Assembly: GCF_017876435.1 (NCBI RefSeq)
Contig: NZ_JAGIOA010000001.1
Span: forward strand, 1,798,001-1,862,000
Source of the DNA: Microbacterium phyllosphaerae
GTDB taxonomy: Bacteria; Actinomycetota; Actinomycetes; Actinomycetales; Microbacteriaceae
Length of the DNA stretch: 64,000 bases
Reading direction: 5' to 3'
Shown: positions 37,920 to 47,523 of the stretch, piece after piece
Numbering within the stretch: the first letter of the stretch is position 1
Layout: each line of letters starts with the position of its first letter
Notes under the pieces: generated by a model
Told to the model about the DNA's origin: nothing
Databases searched by the model: none
The model's input: the letters and a program-made list of their open reading frames with translations, nothing else
Made by a program: the position numbers and the translations under genes

Positions 37920-39833
37920 ATGGCGCACGCCCTTCGCTCTGACCTCCGCAACGTCGCTATCGTCGCGCACGTCGACCACGGCAAGACCACTCTCGTCGAC
38001 GCCATGCTGCGTCAGACGGGCTCGTTCGGCGAACACGCCCACGTCGATGAGCGCGCGATGGACTCGAACGACCTCGAGCGCGAGAAGGGCATCACGATCC
38101 TCGCCAAGAACACGGCGATCACCTACAAGGGCAAGCACGCTCAGGGCAAGGAGATCACGATCAACGTGATCGACACCCCTGGTCACGCCGACTTCGGCGG
38201 TGAGGTCGAGCGCGGCCTGTCGATGGTCGACGGCGTCGTCCTGCTCGTCGACGCGAGCGAGGGGCCGCTTCCGCAGACCCGCTTCGTGCTGCGCAAGGCT
38301 CTCGAGTCCAAGCTCCCCGTCATCCTCCTGGTCAACAAGACCGACCGCCCCGACGCTCGCATCGCCGAGGTCGAGGAGGAGGCGCACGATCTGCTCCTCG
38401 GACTCGCATCCGACCTCGTCGACGACGTGCCCGACCTCGACGTCGACGCTCTGCTCGACGTGCCGGTCGTCTACGCGTCCGGTCGTGCCGGAGCGGCATC
38501 GCAGAACCGTCCCGCCGACGGTTCGCTGCCCGACAACGACGACCTCGAGCCGCTCTTCGAGGCGATCCTCGAGCACGTCCCGGCTCCGGCGTACGACGAC
38601 GAGCACCCGCTGCAGGCCTGGGTCACCAACCTCGACTCCAGCCCCTTCCTCGGCCGCCTCGCGCTGCTGCGCGTCTTCAACGGAACGCTGAAGAAGGGGC
38701 AGACCGTCGCCTGGGTCCGTGCCGACGGCTCGACCAGCAACGCGCGCATCACCGAGCTGCTCAAGACCCGTGCGCTCGAGCGCTACCCGGCCGACTCGGC
38801 AGGCCCCGGCGACATCGTCGCCATCGCCGGCTTCGAGAACATCACCATCGGTGAGACCATCGCCGACCCTGAGGACGTGCGCCCGCTTCCCGCGATCACG
38901 GTCGACGACCCCGCCATCTCGATGACGATCGGTACGAACACCTCGCCGCTCATGGGCAAGGTCAAGGGTCACAAGCTCACGGCTCGCATGGTCAAGGACC
39001 GTCTCGACAAGGAGCTGATCGGTAACGTCTCGCTCAAGGTCGTCGACATCGGACGCCCCGACGCATGGGAGGTGCAGGGCCGCGGTGAGCTGGCTCTCGC
39101 CATCCTCGTCGAGAACATGCGTCGCGAGGGCTTCGAGCTCACCGTCGGCAAGCCGCAGGTGGTCACGAAGAAGATCGACGGCAAGACGTACGAGCCGTTC
39201 GAGCACCTGACGATCGACACGCCGGAGGAGCACCTCGGCGCGATCACCCAGCTTCTCGCGAACCGCAAGGGACGCATGGAGAACATGACGAACCACGGCA
39301 CCGGCTGGGTGCGCATGGAGTTCATCGTCCCGTCGCGCGGCCTCATCGGCTTCCGCAGCGAGTTCCTCACGACGACGCGCGGTACGGGCATCGCCAACGC
39401 GATCTCGCACGGGTACGAGCCGTGGGCGGGTTCGATCACGACGCGTCAGAACGGCTCGATCGTCGCCGACCGTCAGGGTGTCGTCACCCCGTTCGCGATG
39501 ATCGCCCTGCAGGAGCGCATGTCGTTCTTCGTGCAGCCCACGCAGGAGGTCTACGAGGGCATGGTCATCGGCGAGAACTCCCGCGCCGACGACATGGACG
39601 TCAACATCACCAAGGAGAAGAAGCTCACCAACATGCGTGCGGCGAGCTCCGACACCTTCGAGTCGATGACGCCCCCGCGCCAGCTGACTCTCGAGGAGAG
39701 CCTCGAGTTCGCGCGTGACGACGAATGCGTCGAGGTCACGCCCGAGGTCGTCCGCATCCGCAAGGTGAACCTCGACGCGAACACCCGTGCGCGCGAGACC
39801 GCCCGTCTGAAGCGTCAGGACGCCAGCGCCTGA
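37920..39833 (+). CDS. typA: ribosome-associated GTPase TypA/BipA
   Basis: 637 residues. Translational GTPase related to EF-G and LepA that binds 70S ribosomes and supports assembly and stress growth. The P-loop A-H-V-D-H-G-K-T is at 16-23, switch [12 protein letters not shown] and the base motif N-K-T-D follow. The C-terminal domain carries the BipA segment [25 protein letters not shown] at 37862-37872 are -10 candidates, with AGGA just before the start. A strong terminator follows. Confidence 0.97.
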   Translation: MAHALRSDLRNVAIVAHVDHGKTTLVDAMLRQTGSFGEHAHVDERAMDSNDLEREKGITILAKNTAITYKGKHAQGKEITINVIDTPGHADFGGEVERGLSMVDGVVLLVDASEGPLPQTRFVLRKALESKLPVILLVNKTDRPDARIAEVEEEAHDLLLGLASDLVDDVPDLDVDALLDVPVVYASGRAGAASQNRPADGSLPDNDDLEPLFEAILEHVPAPAYDDEHPLQAWVTNLDSSPFLGRLALLRVFNGTLKKGQTVAWVRADGSTSNARITELLKTRALERYPADSAGPGDIVAIAGFENITIGETIADPEDVRPLPAITVDDPAISMTIGTNTSPLMGKVKGHKLTARMVKDRLDKELIGNVSLKVVDIGRPDAWEVQGRGELALAILVENMRREGFELTVGKPQVVTKKIDGKTYEPFEHLTIDTPEEHLGAITQLLANRKGRMENMTNHGTGWVRMEFIVPSRGLIGFRSEFLTTTRGTGIANAISHGYEPWAGSITTRQNGSIVADRQGVVTPFAMIALQERMSFFVQPTQEVYEGMVIGENSRADDMDVNITKEKKLTNMRAASSDTFESMTPPRQLTLEESLEFARDDECVEVTPEVVRIRKVNLDANTRARETARLKRQDASA

Positions 39834-39849
39834 GAATCCTCTAAGAGAA

Positions 39850-39885
39850 GGGCCCTGTACAGCCGAAAACGGCTGTACAGGGCCC
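39850..39885 (+). terminator. Rho-independent terminator after typA
   Basis: A perfect 16-bp stem (39850-39865 with 39870-39885) and a GNRA-like AAAA loop is followed by TTTTCTC. It ends 16 bp after the typA stop and looks like a textbook intrinsic terminator. Confidence 0.9.
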
Positions 39886-39996
39886 TTTTCTCATAGAACG
39901 CCCAGGCGGGCCGTTGCAGAATCGTTACCTTGCGCCTGGGGCAACCTCCCGATGAGTGTCCTGTTACGGGCGTACGACGACCCGAAAGTCGAACCC

Positions 39997-40890
39997 ATGC
40001 TTCAGAACACCCGTGCTCTTCGGCGCGCCCACGCGGCGGCATCCGCTCGCAACGCGATCACGGCCCGCCGCCCCAAGATGATCTTCGGAACCATCGCCGG
40101 AGCCGTCCTCGGCCTCGCCGTCACCGTCGGCGTGGCCGCAGGTCCCGCGGCGGGAGCCGAGATGCCCGACGCCGTCGCCGAGGTCACCTCCTTCGTGACC
40201 GGCGGCGAGCCGATGGCGAAGATCGCCGATGACTCGGCGATCACGATCGCACTCGCGCAGGATGCCGTCACCGCGGCGGACGCGCTCAACGCGGAGGTCG
40301 CGGCCTCCGGGCTCGATCTCGGCGCGGACCCCGCGTCGGTCCAGACAGCCGAGCTCACTGCGGACGTCGCGCACCTGAGTGGCGATCGCGCATCGATGTC
40401 GGCGCTGCTGCTCTCGAGCCTCGCCCTGGAGACGTCGACGGGAACCGACGACGTCATCGCCGACACGGCCGCGCTGAAGAAGTCGCTGACCGCGGCCCAG
40501 GAGAAGAAGGCCGCCGATGATGCCGCGAAGGCCGCCGCGGAGAAGGCCGCCGCCGAGGCTGCCGCGCTCGCCCAGGCCAACACCCCCGACGGGGCCAAGG
40601 CCACCGCGCGCCAGATGATGGCCGACAAGTACGGCTGGGGCGACGATCAGTTCTCCTGCCTGAACTCGCTGTGGACCAAGGAGTCCGGCTGGAACTACCA
40701 GGCGTACAACGCGTCGGGTGGAGCGACCGGCATCCCGCAGGCGCTTCCTGGCAGCAAGATGGCTTCGGCGGGCAGTGACTGGCAGACGAACGCCGCCACG
40801 CAGATCGCCTGGGGTCTGGAGTACATCTCCTCCGTCTATGGAGCGCCCTGCAGCGCCTGGGGCCACTCGCAGGCGTCGAACTGGTACTGA
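39997..40890 (+). CDS. secreted transglycosylase-like protein with coiled coil
   Basis: 297 residues from the ATG at 39997 (39952 is an alternative). A basic N-terminal segment and a hydrophobic stretch around 28-53 form a signal or anchor. The middle is Ala/Asp-rich, with an Ala/Lys coiled-coil-like stretch near 165-195. The C-terminal 75 residues are a lysozyme-like domain with catalytic Glu229 in T-K-E-S-G-W-N and G-A-T-G-I-P-Q-A-L-P, as in resuscitation-promoting and aggregation-promoting factors. It is expected to cut peptidoglycan outside the cell. A convincing promoter was not identified. Confidence 0.88.
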   Translation: MLQNTRALRRAHAAASARNAITARRPKMIFGTIAGAVLGLAVTVGVAAGPAAGAEMPDAVAEVTSFVTGGEPMAKIADDSAITIALAQDAVTAADALNAEVAASGLDLGADPASVQTAELTADVAHLSGDRASMSALLLSSLALETSTGTDDVIADTAALKKSLTAAQEKKAADDAAKAAAEKAAAEAAALAQANTPDGAKATARQMMADKYGWGDDQFSCLNSLWTKESGWNYQAYNASGGATGIPQALPGSKMASAGSDWQTNAATQIAWGLEYISSVYGAPCSAWGHSQASNWY

Positions 40891-40916
40891 GGTTCCTGGC
40901 GAACCACTGTCTCGTC

Positions 40917-40952
40917 GAGACCCACCCCGCATTCATTGCGGTGGTGGGTCTC
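40917..40952 (+). terminator. terminator after the transglycosylase gene
   Basis: GAGACCCACC...CCGC pairs with GCGG...GGTGGGTCTC (40917-40930 with 40938-40952, one bulged base), followed by GTCTTTTC. It is an intrinsic terminator 27 bp after the stop. Confidence 0.85.
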
Positions 40953-41062
40953 GTCTTTTCACGGGGGTCTCGGCTCGCTCCGAACTGCCTCTAGGCATCG
41001 ACACCCCGAAGCCACTACCGTGAGCGATGACGGCTGGGGGGTCGTGGATCCGAGGAGGACGA

Positions 41063-42073
41063 ATGGACGTCGCGGCGTTGTCGGGCATCCCGCAGCAGGT
41101 GTCGACCGGAACGCTCCCGGGGTGGGACAGCGTCGAGGATCACGTCCGCGAGGCGCACCGGCGGTACGCCGGGAACACCGACGGGGCCGTGGCTGATTAC
41201 ATCCCGGTGCTCGCCGAGGTCGACCCCGAGCTGTTCGGCCTCGCCGTGATCCAGGTGGACGGTGGGCTCCACGACGCGGGTGACGCGCAGCATCCGTTTT
41301 CGATCCAGTCGATCTCGAAGATGTTCGTCTACGCCCTCGCCATCCAGGAGCACGGTCACGAGCGAGTGCGGGAGATCGTGGGTGTCAACAACACCGGCCT
41401 CGCCTTCAACTCGCTGATGGCTCTCGAGCTCAACGGCGGACACCCCATGAATCCGATGGTCAACGCCGGCGCGATCGCGACGACGGGGCTCATGCCGGGG
41501 GCGACCGCGGTGGAGCAGTGGGAGCGCGTGCGAGAGGGGCTGTCGGCGTTCGCCGGTCGCCACCTCAGCCTCGACGGCGTGGTCTACGCCTCCGAGGCCG
41601 AGACGAACGAGCGCAACCGCGCGATGGGATGGCTGCTGCGCAGCTACGGTCGGCTCGACGGCGACCCGGATGAGGTCGTCGACGTCTACACGCGTCAGTG
41701 CGCGCTGAGTGTGACGGCGCACGATCTCGCGGTGATGGGGGCGACGCTGGCCGACGGCGGTGTGAATCCCATCACGGGTGAGCGGGTGGTCTCCGCCGAG
41801 GTCTGCCGCGACACCCTCGCGGTCACGGCCTCGACGGGCCTCTACGAAGCATCGGGGGAGTGGCTCTTCGAGATCGGGCTCCCGGCCAAGTCGGGGGTGG
41901 CGGGCGGCATCGTCGCCGTCGCACCGGGCAAGGGCGCGGTCGCCGGATTCTCTCCCCGTCTCGACGGCGCAGGCAACTCGATCCGCTCCCAGCTGGCGAT
42001 CGGTCATCTGTCCCGCGCACTGGGGCTCAACCTGTTCGCCTCTGCCCCCGCGCAGACGCGAACCGCGGACTGA
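41063..42073 (+). CDS. glsA: glutaminase
   Basis: 336 residues. Beta-lactamase-fold glutaminase converting glutamine to glutamate and ammonia. The Ser-Lys pair lies in I-Q-S-I-S-K (Ser83, Lys86); N-P-M-V-N-A-G-A-I and the late K-S-G-V-A-G-G-I-V segment are diagnostic. The ATG at 41063 has GAGGAGG upstream. TACCGT at 41016-41021 would start the mRNA near 41027, where another in-frame ATG could add 12 residues. It lies 36 bp upstream of an MFS gene. Confidence 0.95.
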   Translation: MDVAALSGIPQQVSTGTLPGWDSVEDHVREAHRRYAGNTDGAVADYIPVLAEVDPELFGLAVIQVDGGLHDAGDAQHPFSIQSISKMFVYALAIQEHGHERVREIVGVNNTGLAFNSLMALELNGGHPMNPMVNAGAIATTGLMPGATAVEQWERVREGLSAFAGRHLSLDGVVYASEAETNERNRAMGWLLRSYGRLDGDPDEVVDVYTRQCALSVTAHDLAVMGATLADGGVNPITGERVVSAEVCRDTLAVTASTGLYEASGEWLFEIGLPAKSGVAGGIVAVAPGKGAVAGFSPRLDGAGNSIRSQLAIGHLSRALGLNLFASAPAQTRTAD

Positions 42074-42109
42074 GCTCGACGCATCCCACCACGATCAGAG
42101 GATCCTCCC

Positions 42110-43735
42110 ATGACACACACCGCCGCCACGGCCACCAAGACATCGTGGATGCCGCTGGTCAGTCTCTTCCTCGCCCAGGTGCTCATGTCGTTCAACGTGG
42201 CGGCACTGCCGATCTCGCTGGGCGGCATGGTGAGCGAGTTCGGGGTGCCGCCCACGGTCGCGAGCACCACCATCGTCATGTACGGGCTCGCGGTCGCGGC
42301 ACTGGTGATGACCGGTGCGAAGCTGGGGCAGCGCGTCGGCTGGGTGCTCATCTTCCGTGTCGTCATCGTGCTCTTCGCCGCGTCATCGGTGCTGATGATC
42401 GTGTCTCCGAGCGTGGGGTGGGCCATCGCCGGCCAGGCGGTCGCGGGAGCCGCCGCCGCCATCATCGTCCCGTCGATCGTGGCGCTGATCGCCGAGAACT
42501 ATCGAGGTGCGCAGCAGGCGACCGCGATCGGTGCGATCGGCTCCGCCCGTGCGATCTCGGGCGTGACGGCGTTCCTCATCGGCGGAACGCTCGGCACGCT
42601 CGTCGGCTGGCGTCCGATGTTCTTCATCGTCTTCGGCATCGCGGTGGTGGTCTTCGCCTTCAGCTTCACGCTGCGCGGAGACCGCGGAGACGCCTCGATC
42701 CGCATCGATCTGGTCGCCTCGCTGCTCATCGGCGCCGCGATCGTGCTGCTGACGCTCGGTTTCAACAACCTGAACGGATGGGGAGCTGTCGCGGCCACGG
42801 ATGCGGCGCCGTTCAGCATCCTGGGGCTGTCGCCCGCGCCCGCGTTCATCGTCGTGGGCATCGTGCTCGGCCAGATCTTCTTCGTGTGGACCCGGCGCCG
42901 GATGGCCGAGGGCAAGGTGCCTCTGATCGACCTCAGTGTGCTCGACTCGTCGAAGGAGCGGGCGGCGGTGTACGCGATGTTCATCGTCGTGGCTCTCGAA
43001 GCGTGCGTGAACTTCACGATCCCGCTGTACATCCAGATCGTGCAGGGACGCACGCCGTTCGACACCTCGCTCGCGATGATGCCGTTCAACCTCACCGTCT
43101 TCATCACCGCGACGCTCGTGGTGCGCTTCTACAAGCGTTACCCGCCGCGCGTGATCGGGGTCTTCGGATTCATCCTCACGACGGTCGCGCTCGTGTGGCT
43201 CTCGTTTGTCGTGAACAACAACTGGGAGACGCTTCCCACGATCCTGGGACTGATCGTCTTCGGCATCGGGCAGGGCGCCCTGGTGACCCTGGTCTTCAAC
43301 GTGCTGGTGACGGCGGCGCCCGCCGAACTCGCGGGCGACGTCGGATCGCTCCGCGGAACGACGCAGAATCTCGCGTCCGCGGTCGGAACCGCACTGGCCG
43401 GGGCGTTGCTCGTCTCGCTGCTCGGTCTGAGCATCGGGCGCGCCGTCGTGGAGCACCCCGAGCTGCCGCCCGCCCTGGTGGCGCAGGTCGACATGGACAA
43501 CCTGAACTTCGTCAGCAACGACGACCTCCGTGCGGCGCTCGAGCAGACGGACGCGACCCCCGATCAGATCGACGCCGCGGTGGCGGTGAACGAGGAATCG
43601 CGACTGGGCACTCTCCGCCTCGGACTGCTGCTGCTCGCGGGTCTCAGCGCGGTGGCGATCCTCCCGGCGTCCCGTCTGCCGAAGTACAAGCCGGAGGAGA
43701 TTCCCGACCCGTCGCCCACGCCGGCCGGGGACTGA
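42110..43735 (+). CDS. MFS transporter, 14-helix type
   Basis: 541 residues with about 14 membrane helices and a hydrophilic C-terminal segment inserted before the last helix (N-F-V-S-N-D-D-L-R-A-A-L-E-Q). It belongs to the drug:proton antiporter-like MFS group. AGGATCCTCCC precedes the ATG. It is probably co-transcribed with glsA, so a link to glutamate or acid stress is possible, but the substrate is not readable from sequence. Confidence 0.88.
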   Translation: MTHTAATATKTSWMPLVSLFLAQVLMSFNVAALPISLGGMVSEFGVPPTVASTTIVMYGLAVAALVMTGAKLGQRVGWVLIFRVVIVLFAASSVLMIVSPSVGWAIAGQAVAGAAAAIIVPSIVALIAENYRGAQQATAIGAIGSARAISGVTAFLIGGTLGTLVGWRPMFFIVFGIAVVVFAFSFTLRGDRGDASIRIDLVASLLIGAAIVLLTLGFNNLNGWGAVAATDAAPFSILGLSPAPAFIVVGIVLGQIFFVWTRRRMAEGKVPLIDLSVLDSSKERAAVYAMFIVVALEACVNFTIPLYIQIVQGRTPFDTSLAMMPFNLTVFITATLVVRFYKRYPPRVIGVFGFILTTVALVWLSFVVNNNWETLPTILGLIVFGIGQGALVTLVFNVLVTAAPAELAGDVGSLRGTTQNLASAVGTALAGALLVSLLGLSIGRAVVEHPELPPALVAQVDMDNLNFVSNDDLRAALEQTDATPDQIDAAVAVNEESRLGTLRLGLLLLAGLSAVAILPASRLPKYKPEEIPDPSPTPAGD

Positions 43736-43736
43736 C

Positions 43737-44285
43737 TCAGCGCAGCTCGGAGATCAGCACCGCGCTGGTGCCGGGCACCGTGGCCTCGAACACGTGCGGT
43801 GCATCTCCGGCATACGAGAGGTAGTCACCCGGGTTCAACAGCACGGGGTCGCCCACCGGTCCGATGTGCGCCTGCCCGGAGAGGAGGATGACGTGCTCGG
43901 TCGTTCCGGGGTGGTGAGGATCCGAGCGTCGTGGATCTCCGGGTTCCGCCTTGATGACGTAGATGTCCCGACGTGCGCCGGGCGGGCTCGCAGCGAGCAG
44001 CGTGGCGCTGTACGCCGCCGCCGCGGACGGCACACCGGCGAGATCGTCGGCGCGGATCAGCGTCGGTGCGTTGGCCTGCTGGTCGACGAGGACGGCGAAC
44101 GGGACGCCCAGCGCGACGCCGAGAGCCCACAGCGTCTCGACACTCGGGTTACCTGACCCCGACTCGAGCTGTGAGACCGTCGCCTTCGAGATGCCTGCTC
44201 GACGGGCGAGCTCGGAGACCGACAACCCGGCCGTCTCCCTCTCTCTGCGCAGGGTGCGGGCGATGCGGGTGCGGAGGTCGTCCAT
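43737..44285 (-). CDS. XRE-cupin transcriptional regulator
   Basis: 182 residues. An N-terminal XRE helix-turn-helix (V-S-E-L-A-R-R-A-G-I-S-K-A-T-V-S-Q-L-E-S-G at about 23-43) is followed by a C-terminal cupin domain (D-P-H-H-P-G-T-T-E-H-V-I-L-L-S-G, then L-N-P-G-D-Y-L-S-Y). It is divergent from azlCD and starts next to its control region, so it probably regulates that exporter in response to a small ligand bound by the cupin. CATGAT lies 6 bp before its ATG, indicating a leaderless mRNA. Confidence 0.93.
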   Translation of the reverse strand: MDDLRTRIARTLRRERETAGLSVSELARRAGISKATVSQLESGSGNPSVETLWALGVALGVPFAVLVDQQANAPTLIRADDLAGVPSAAAAYSATLLAASPPGARRDIYVIKAEPGDPRRSDPHHPGTTEHVILLSGQAHIGPVGDPVLLNPGDYLSYAGDAPHVFEATVPGTSAVLISELR

Positions 44286-44300
44286 GTGTTCATCATGTCA

Positions 44301-44342
44301 AACGATCGTTCGCTTGACTATCCGACTGTTGGTGTTCAGAAT
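44301..44342 (+). promoter_or_regulatory. azlC promoter with palindrome
   Basis: TTGACT (44314-44319) and CAGAAT (44337-44342) with a 17-bp spacer form a good sigma-70-like promoter for azlCD. The palindrome AACGATCGTT (44301-44310) lies just upstream of the -35 and close to the regulator start, a plausible site for the XRE-cupin protein. Confidence 0.55.
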
Positions 44343-44378
44343 GATGATCATGTGTTCACTGCATCGAACGGTGCTGCT

Positions 44379-45089
44379 GTGAGCGCCGAGCGCGAAGTCT
44401 GGCGTGAGGCGCTCGGAGTCGTGCTCGCGACCAGCGCGTACGGGATCTCCTTCGGAGCGTTGGCCGTGGCATCCGGTCTCGATGTCTGGCAGTCCTGCGT
44501 CCTCAGCCTGCTGATGTTCACGGGCGGCTCGCAGTTCGCCTTCGTCGGCGTCTTCGCCGCCGGGGGAGTCGCCGCCCTTCCGTCGGCGATCGCGTCAGCC
44601 GCACTGCTCGGGGTGCGCAACGTCGCCTACGGCATGCGGATGTCGCCGATCGTCGGCACGACCACGGCGAGGAGGGTCGCCGCGGCGCACTTCACGATCG
44701 ACGAGTCGACCGCCGTGGCGATATCGCAGAGTGATCCACGGCTCCGTCAGATCGGATTCTGGGTCACGGGAATCGGCATCTTCGCAGGGTGGAATGTCAC
44801 CACCCTGATCGGTGCGCTCGTCGGCGACGTGCTCGGCGATCCGAAGACCTGGGGGCTGGATGCGGCGGCAGCGGCGGCCTTCCTCGCTCTGCTGTGGCCT
44901 CGGCTCAAGCAGCGTCAGGCGATCGCCGTCGGGGTGGCCGCAGCGGTGGTGGCCGCATCGCTCACGCCGTTCATCATGCCGGGTCTGCCGGTGCTGGTCG
45001 CCGCGCTCGTGGCGATCGTCGTCGGATGGTTCAACTGGCTCGGGCGAGACGCGCCGGTCGGCGAGCAGAACTCGGAGGGGGAGAGATGA
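44379..45089 (+). CDS. azlC: AzlC-type branched-chain amino acid exporter subunit
   Basis: 236 residues from the GTG at 44379; the frame is open upstream, but the promoter at 44314-44342 would start transcription near 44349, so earlier starts are unlikely except a GTG at 44352. Several membrane helices; the family sequence G-I-S-F-G-A-L-A-V-A-S-G and the F-T-G-G-S-Q-F-A-F motif are present. AzlC and AzlD together export branched-chain amino acids in Bacillus. The stop overlaps azlD in ATGA. Confidence 0.93.
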   Translation: MSAEREVWREALGVVLATSAYGISFGALAVASGLDVWQSCVLSLLMFTGGSQFAFVGVFAAGGVAALPSAIASAALLGVRNVAYGMRMSPIVGTTTARRVAAAHFTIDESTAVAISQSDPRLRQIGFWVTGIGIFAGWNVTTLIGALVGDVLGDPKTWGLDAAAAAAFLALLWPRLKQRQAIAVGVAAAVVAASLTPFIMPGLPVLVAALVAIVVGWFNWLGRDAPVGEQNSEGER

Positions 45090-45400
45090 GCGTCTGGAGC
45101 GCGATCCTGCTGGCGGCACTGATCTGCCTCGCCCTCAAAGCCGTCGGATACCTCGTTCCAGCCAAGGTGCTGGAGGCGCCTCGACCCGCACGCATCTCGG
45201 ATCTGCTCACCGTCGCTCTCCTCGCGGCTCTGGTCGCGGTGCAGACCCTCGGCGCGGGCCAGGCCGTGATCGTCGATGCGCGGGTGCCTGCCCTGCTCGT
45301 CGCCGCGGGACTGCTGTGGCTGCGGCAGTCGTTCCTCGTCGTGGTCTTCGCCGCAGCCGCGGTGGCCGCCCTGCTGCGTCTGCTCGGCCTGACCGCCTGA
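45086..45400 (+). CDS. azlD: AzlD-type branched-chain amino acid exporter subunit
   Basis: 104 residues with about four membrane helices (starting I-L-L-A-A-L-I-C-L-A-L-K-A-V-G-Y). The small partner of AzlC, starting inside its stop. GGGGGAGAG lies upstream of the ATG. Confidence 0.92.
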   Translation: MSVWSAILLAALICLALKAVGYLVPAKVLEAPRPARISDLLTVALLAALVAVQTLGAGQAVIVDARVPALLVAAGLLWLRQSFLVVVFAAAAVAALLRLLGLTA

Positions 45401-45435
45401 TGAAGGACGCCGGTGACCACGCGTAGGATCGTCTC

Positions 45436-45909
45436 GTGCGTATCGGATGGATCTCCCGGGTGCTCTCCTGGATCGCCGCGGCTCTGGTCGGCGGTGTCTT
45501 CGGCGTCGCCGGCACGATCGGCCACAGTCTCATGTGGGGTCCGATCCCGGTGGGGCTGATCGTGGGTGCGATCGCGTGCGGCGCGATCCTCGTGGCGATT
45601 CGCGCCCTCACTCACGATCGAGGAGCGACGCTCGCCGCGGGGCTCGGAATGGTCGGGATGCTGCTTCTCATCTCGGGGGTCGGCCCCGGAGGTTCTGTGG
45701 TCGTCGAAGACACGCTCAGCGGTCGCATCTGGATCTATCTGGTCGCCGGCCTCGTGCTGCTGGCCGTGGCCTGGCCGTCTTTCTCGCGTCTCCCGGTGCG
45801 TACCGTCGCCGCAGAGCGCGACGCAGCGCCGGCGCCGGCTCCCATCACGGAGGTGCCGGGCGTGACCCGTGAGACCCGCCTGGGCGATCGGACGGGTCGC
45901 GAGTCGTAG
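45436..45909 (+). CDS. DUF6113-like membrane protein
   Basis: 157 residues from a GTG at 45436. About four membrane helices (8-30, 36-55, 63-83 and 97-115), then a 35-residue Ala/Pro/Arg cytoplasmic tail. TAGGAT at 45424-45429 lies 6 bp before the GTG, which indicates a leaderless mRNA. It resembles the DUF6113 family often found just upstream of fdxA-dapC in actinobacteria. Function unknown. Confidence 0.75.
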   Translation: MRIGWISRVLSWIAAALVGGVFGVAGTIGHSLMWGPIPVGLIVGAIACGAILVAIRALTHDRGATLAAGLGMVGMLLLISGVGPGGSVVVEDTLSGRIWIYLVAGLVLLAVAWPSFSRLPVRTVAAERDAAPAPAPITEVPGVTRETRLGDRTGRES

Positions 45910-45918
45910 ACTGAGGGG

Positions 45919-46239
45919 GTGACGTATGTGATCGCCCTCCCGTGCGTCGATGTCAAGGATCGCGCCTGCATCGACGAGTGCCCCGTTGACTGTATCTACG
46001 AGGGCGAACGCTCGCTGTACATCCACCCCGACGAGTGCGTCGACTGCGGGGCCTGCGAGCCGGTCTGCCCGGTCGAGGCGATCTACTACGAGGATGACCT
46101 GCCGGACGAGTGGCAGGACTACTACAAGGCCAACGTCGAGTTCTTCGACGAGGTCGGATCTCCCGGCGGTGCGGCCAAGGTCGGCGTCATCGCGCACGAC
46201 CACCCGATCATCGCCGCCCTGCCGCCTCAGGGCGAGTAG
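45919..46239 (+). CDS. fdxA: seven-iron ferredoxin
   Basis: 106 residues from a GTG; TAGACT at 45907-45912 lies 6 bp upstream, so probably leaderless. Eight Cys near the N-terminus (9, 17, 21, 25, 40, 43, 46, 50) follow the 7Fe pattern: by analogy with Azotobacter ferredoxin I, Cys9, 17 and 50 bind a 3Fe-4S cluster and Cys21, 40, 43 and 46 a 4Fe-4S cluster, with Cys25 free. An acidic C-terminal tail follows. It is close to mycobacterial FdxA. dapC starts 3 bp after its stop. Confidence 0.95.
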   Translation: MTYVIALPCVDVKDRACIDECPVDCIYEGERSLYIHPDECVDCGACEPVCPVEAIYYEDDLPDEWQDYYKANVEFFDEVGSPGGAAKVGVIAHDHPIIAALPPQGE

Positions 46240-46242
46240 TCC

Positions 46243-47355
46243 GTGAGCGTCCGCGACCTCGCCGACTACCCCTGGGATGCGGTCGTCCCGTACCGTGAGC
46301 GCGCCGCGTTGCACCCGCACGGGATCGTCGATCTCTCCGTCGGCTCGCCCGTCGATCCGACACCCGCGCTGATCCGTCGGGCACTGGCCGAGGCGACCGA
46401 TGCGCACGCCTACCCGCAGACGGTCGGCACGCCGGTGCTTCGCGAAGCGATCGTCGACTGGTACGCGCGCCGCAGGGGAGTGCCCGACCTCACGGTTGCC
46501 AACGTGCTCCCGACGATCGGATCCAAAGAGCTCGTCGCCCTGCTCCCGACGCTTCTCGGGCTCGGCGAGGGTGACATCGTCGTGCATCCTCGCATCGCCT
46601 ACCCGACGTACGAGGTGGGCGCTCGAGTGGTCGGCGCGACGCCCCTGGCCGCGGATGACCCGGCCGAATGGCCCGAGGGCACCAAGCTCGTCTGGATCAA
46701 CACGCCGGGCAACCCCGACGGGCGCACCTGGACGGTCGACGAGCTCGCCGTGGCGGTCCGTCGGGCTCGTGAGCTCGGAGCGGTGCTCGCCAGTGACGAG
46801 TGCTACGCCGAGCTCGGCTGGGACGGTCGTTGGGCGAGCGAGCCCATTCCGTCGATCCTCGATCCGCGTGTGACGGACGGCAGCAGGGCGAACCTGCTCA
46901 GCGTCTACTCGCTGAGCAAGCAGTCGAACCTCGCGGGTTACCGCGCGGCTTTCGTGGCCGGGTGCGCGCGCATCGTCGGTGAACTGCTCACGGCGCGCAA
47001 GCACCTGGGACTGATGCCGCCCGAGCCCGTGCAGCACGCGATGGCCGTCGCCCTGGGCGACGATGAGCACGTCGCGGCGCAGAAGGAGCTGTACCGCCAA
47101 CGGCGCGACACTCTTCGTCCAGCCCTCGAGGCCGCGGGCTTCCGCATCGACGGCTCCGAAGCGGGGCTGTACCTGTGGGCGACCGAGGGGCAGGACGCCT
47201 GGGCGAGCATCGCGAGGCTCGCCGATCTCGGCATCCTCGCAGGCCCCGGCCCCTTCTACGGCCCGTACTCGACCCAGCACGTGCGTCTCGCTCTGACCGC
47301 TCCGTCTGAGCGGATCGCCGAGGGCGCTCGTCGCCTGCACGCCCAGGCTCTGTAG
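46243..47355 (+). CDS. dapC: succinyldiaminopimelate transaminase
   Basis: 370 residues from a GTG. Class I PLP aminotransferase of lysine and cell-wall diaminopimelate synthesis. The PLP Lys lies in Y-S-L-S-K-Q-S-N-L-A-G-Y-R; N-T-P-G-N-P-D-G is the substrate/PLP loop and the late V-R-L-A-L-T-A-P follows. The fdxA-dapC arrangement, shared by many actinobacteria, together with dapD and dapE 4-6 kb away, supports DapC over other aminotransferases. Confidence 0.93.
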   Translation: MSVRDLADYPWDAVVPYRERAALHPHGIVDLSVGSPVDPTPALIRRALAEATDAHAYPQTVGTPVLREAIVDWYARRRGVPDLTVANVLPTIGSKELVALLPTLLGLGEGDIVVHPRIAYPTYEVGARVVGATPLAADDPAEWPEGTKLVWINTPGNPDGRTWTVDELAVAVRRARELGAVLASDECYAELGWDGRWASEPIPSILDPRVTDGSRANLLSVYSLSKQSNLAGYRAAFVAGCARIVGELLTARKHLGLMPPEPVQHAMAVALGDDEHVAAQKELYRQRRDTLRPALEAAGFRIDGSEAGLYLWATEGQDAWASIARLADLGILAGPGPFYGPYSTQHVRLALTAPSERIAEGARRLHAQAL

Positions 47356-47395
47356 GTTCCCTCCTCGGCGCCACCTTTCTTTTGTTCGATGTCAC

Positions 47396-47415
47396 AGTAG
47401 GCCGGTGTGCCTACT
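47396..47415 (+). promoter_or_regulatory. gltA promoter-operator
   Basis: AGTAGGC (47396-47402) and GCCTACT (47409-47415) form a perfect 7-bp inverted repeat with a 6-bp spacer. It sits between GTCACA (47391-47396) and TAGGCT (47415-47420), a -35/-10 pair with an 18-bp spacer, about 105 bp before the gltA start. It is a good place for a repressor of citrate synthase. Confidence 0.45.
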
Positions 47416-47523
47416 AGGCTGTAAAGGCGATTCGGTCATGTATCGATGATCTCGATCCGACCTGGTGCACAGCGCCGTGACATCGCCACATCCGACTTGA
47501 TGAAGATCCATGAGGAGGCCCGC

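Noticed and set aside
39952-39996. Earlier ATG for the transglycosylase gene
   Set aside because: It would add 15 residues before an already long basic lead segment and lacks a ribosome binding site; kept only as an alternative.
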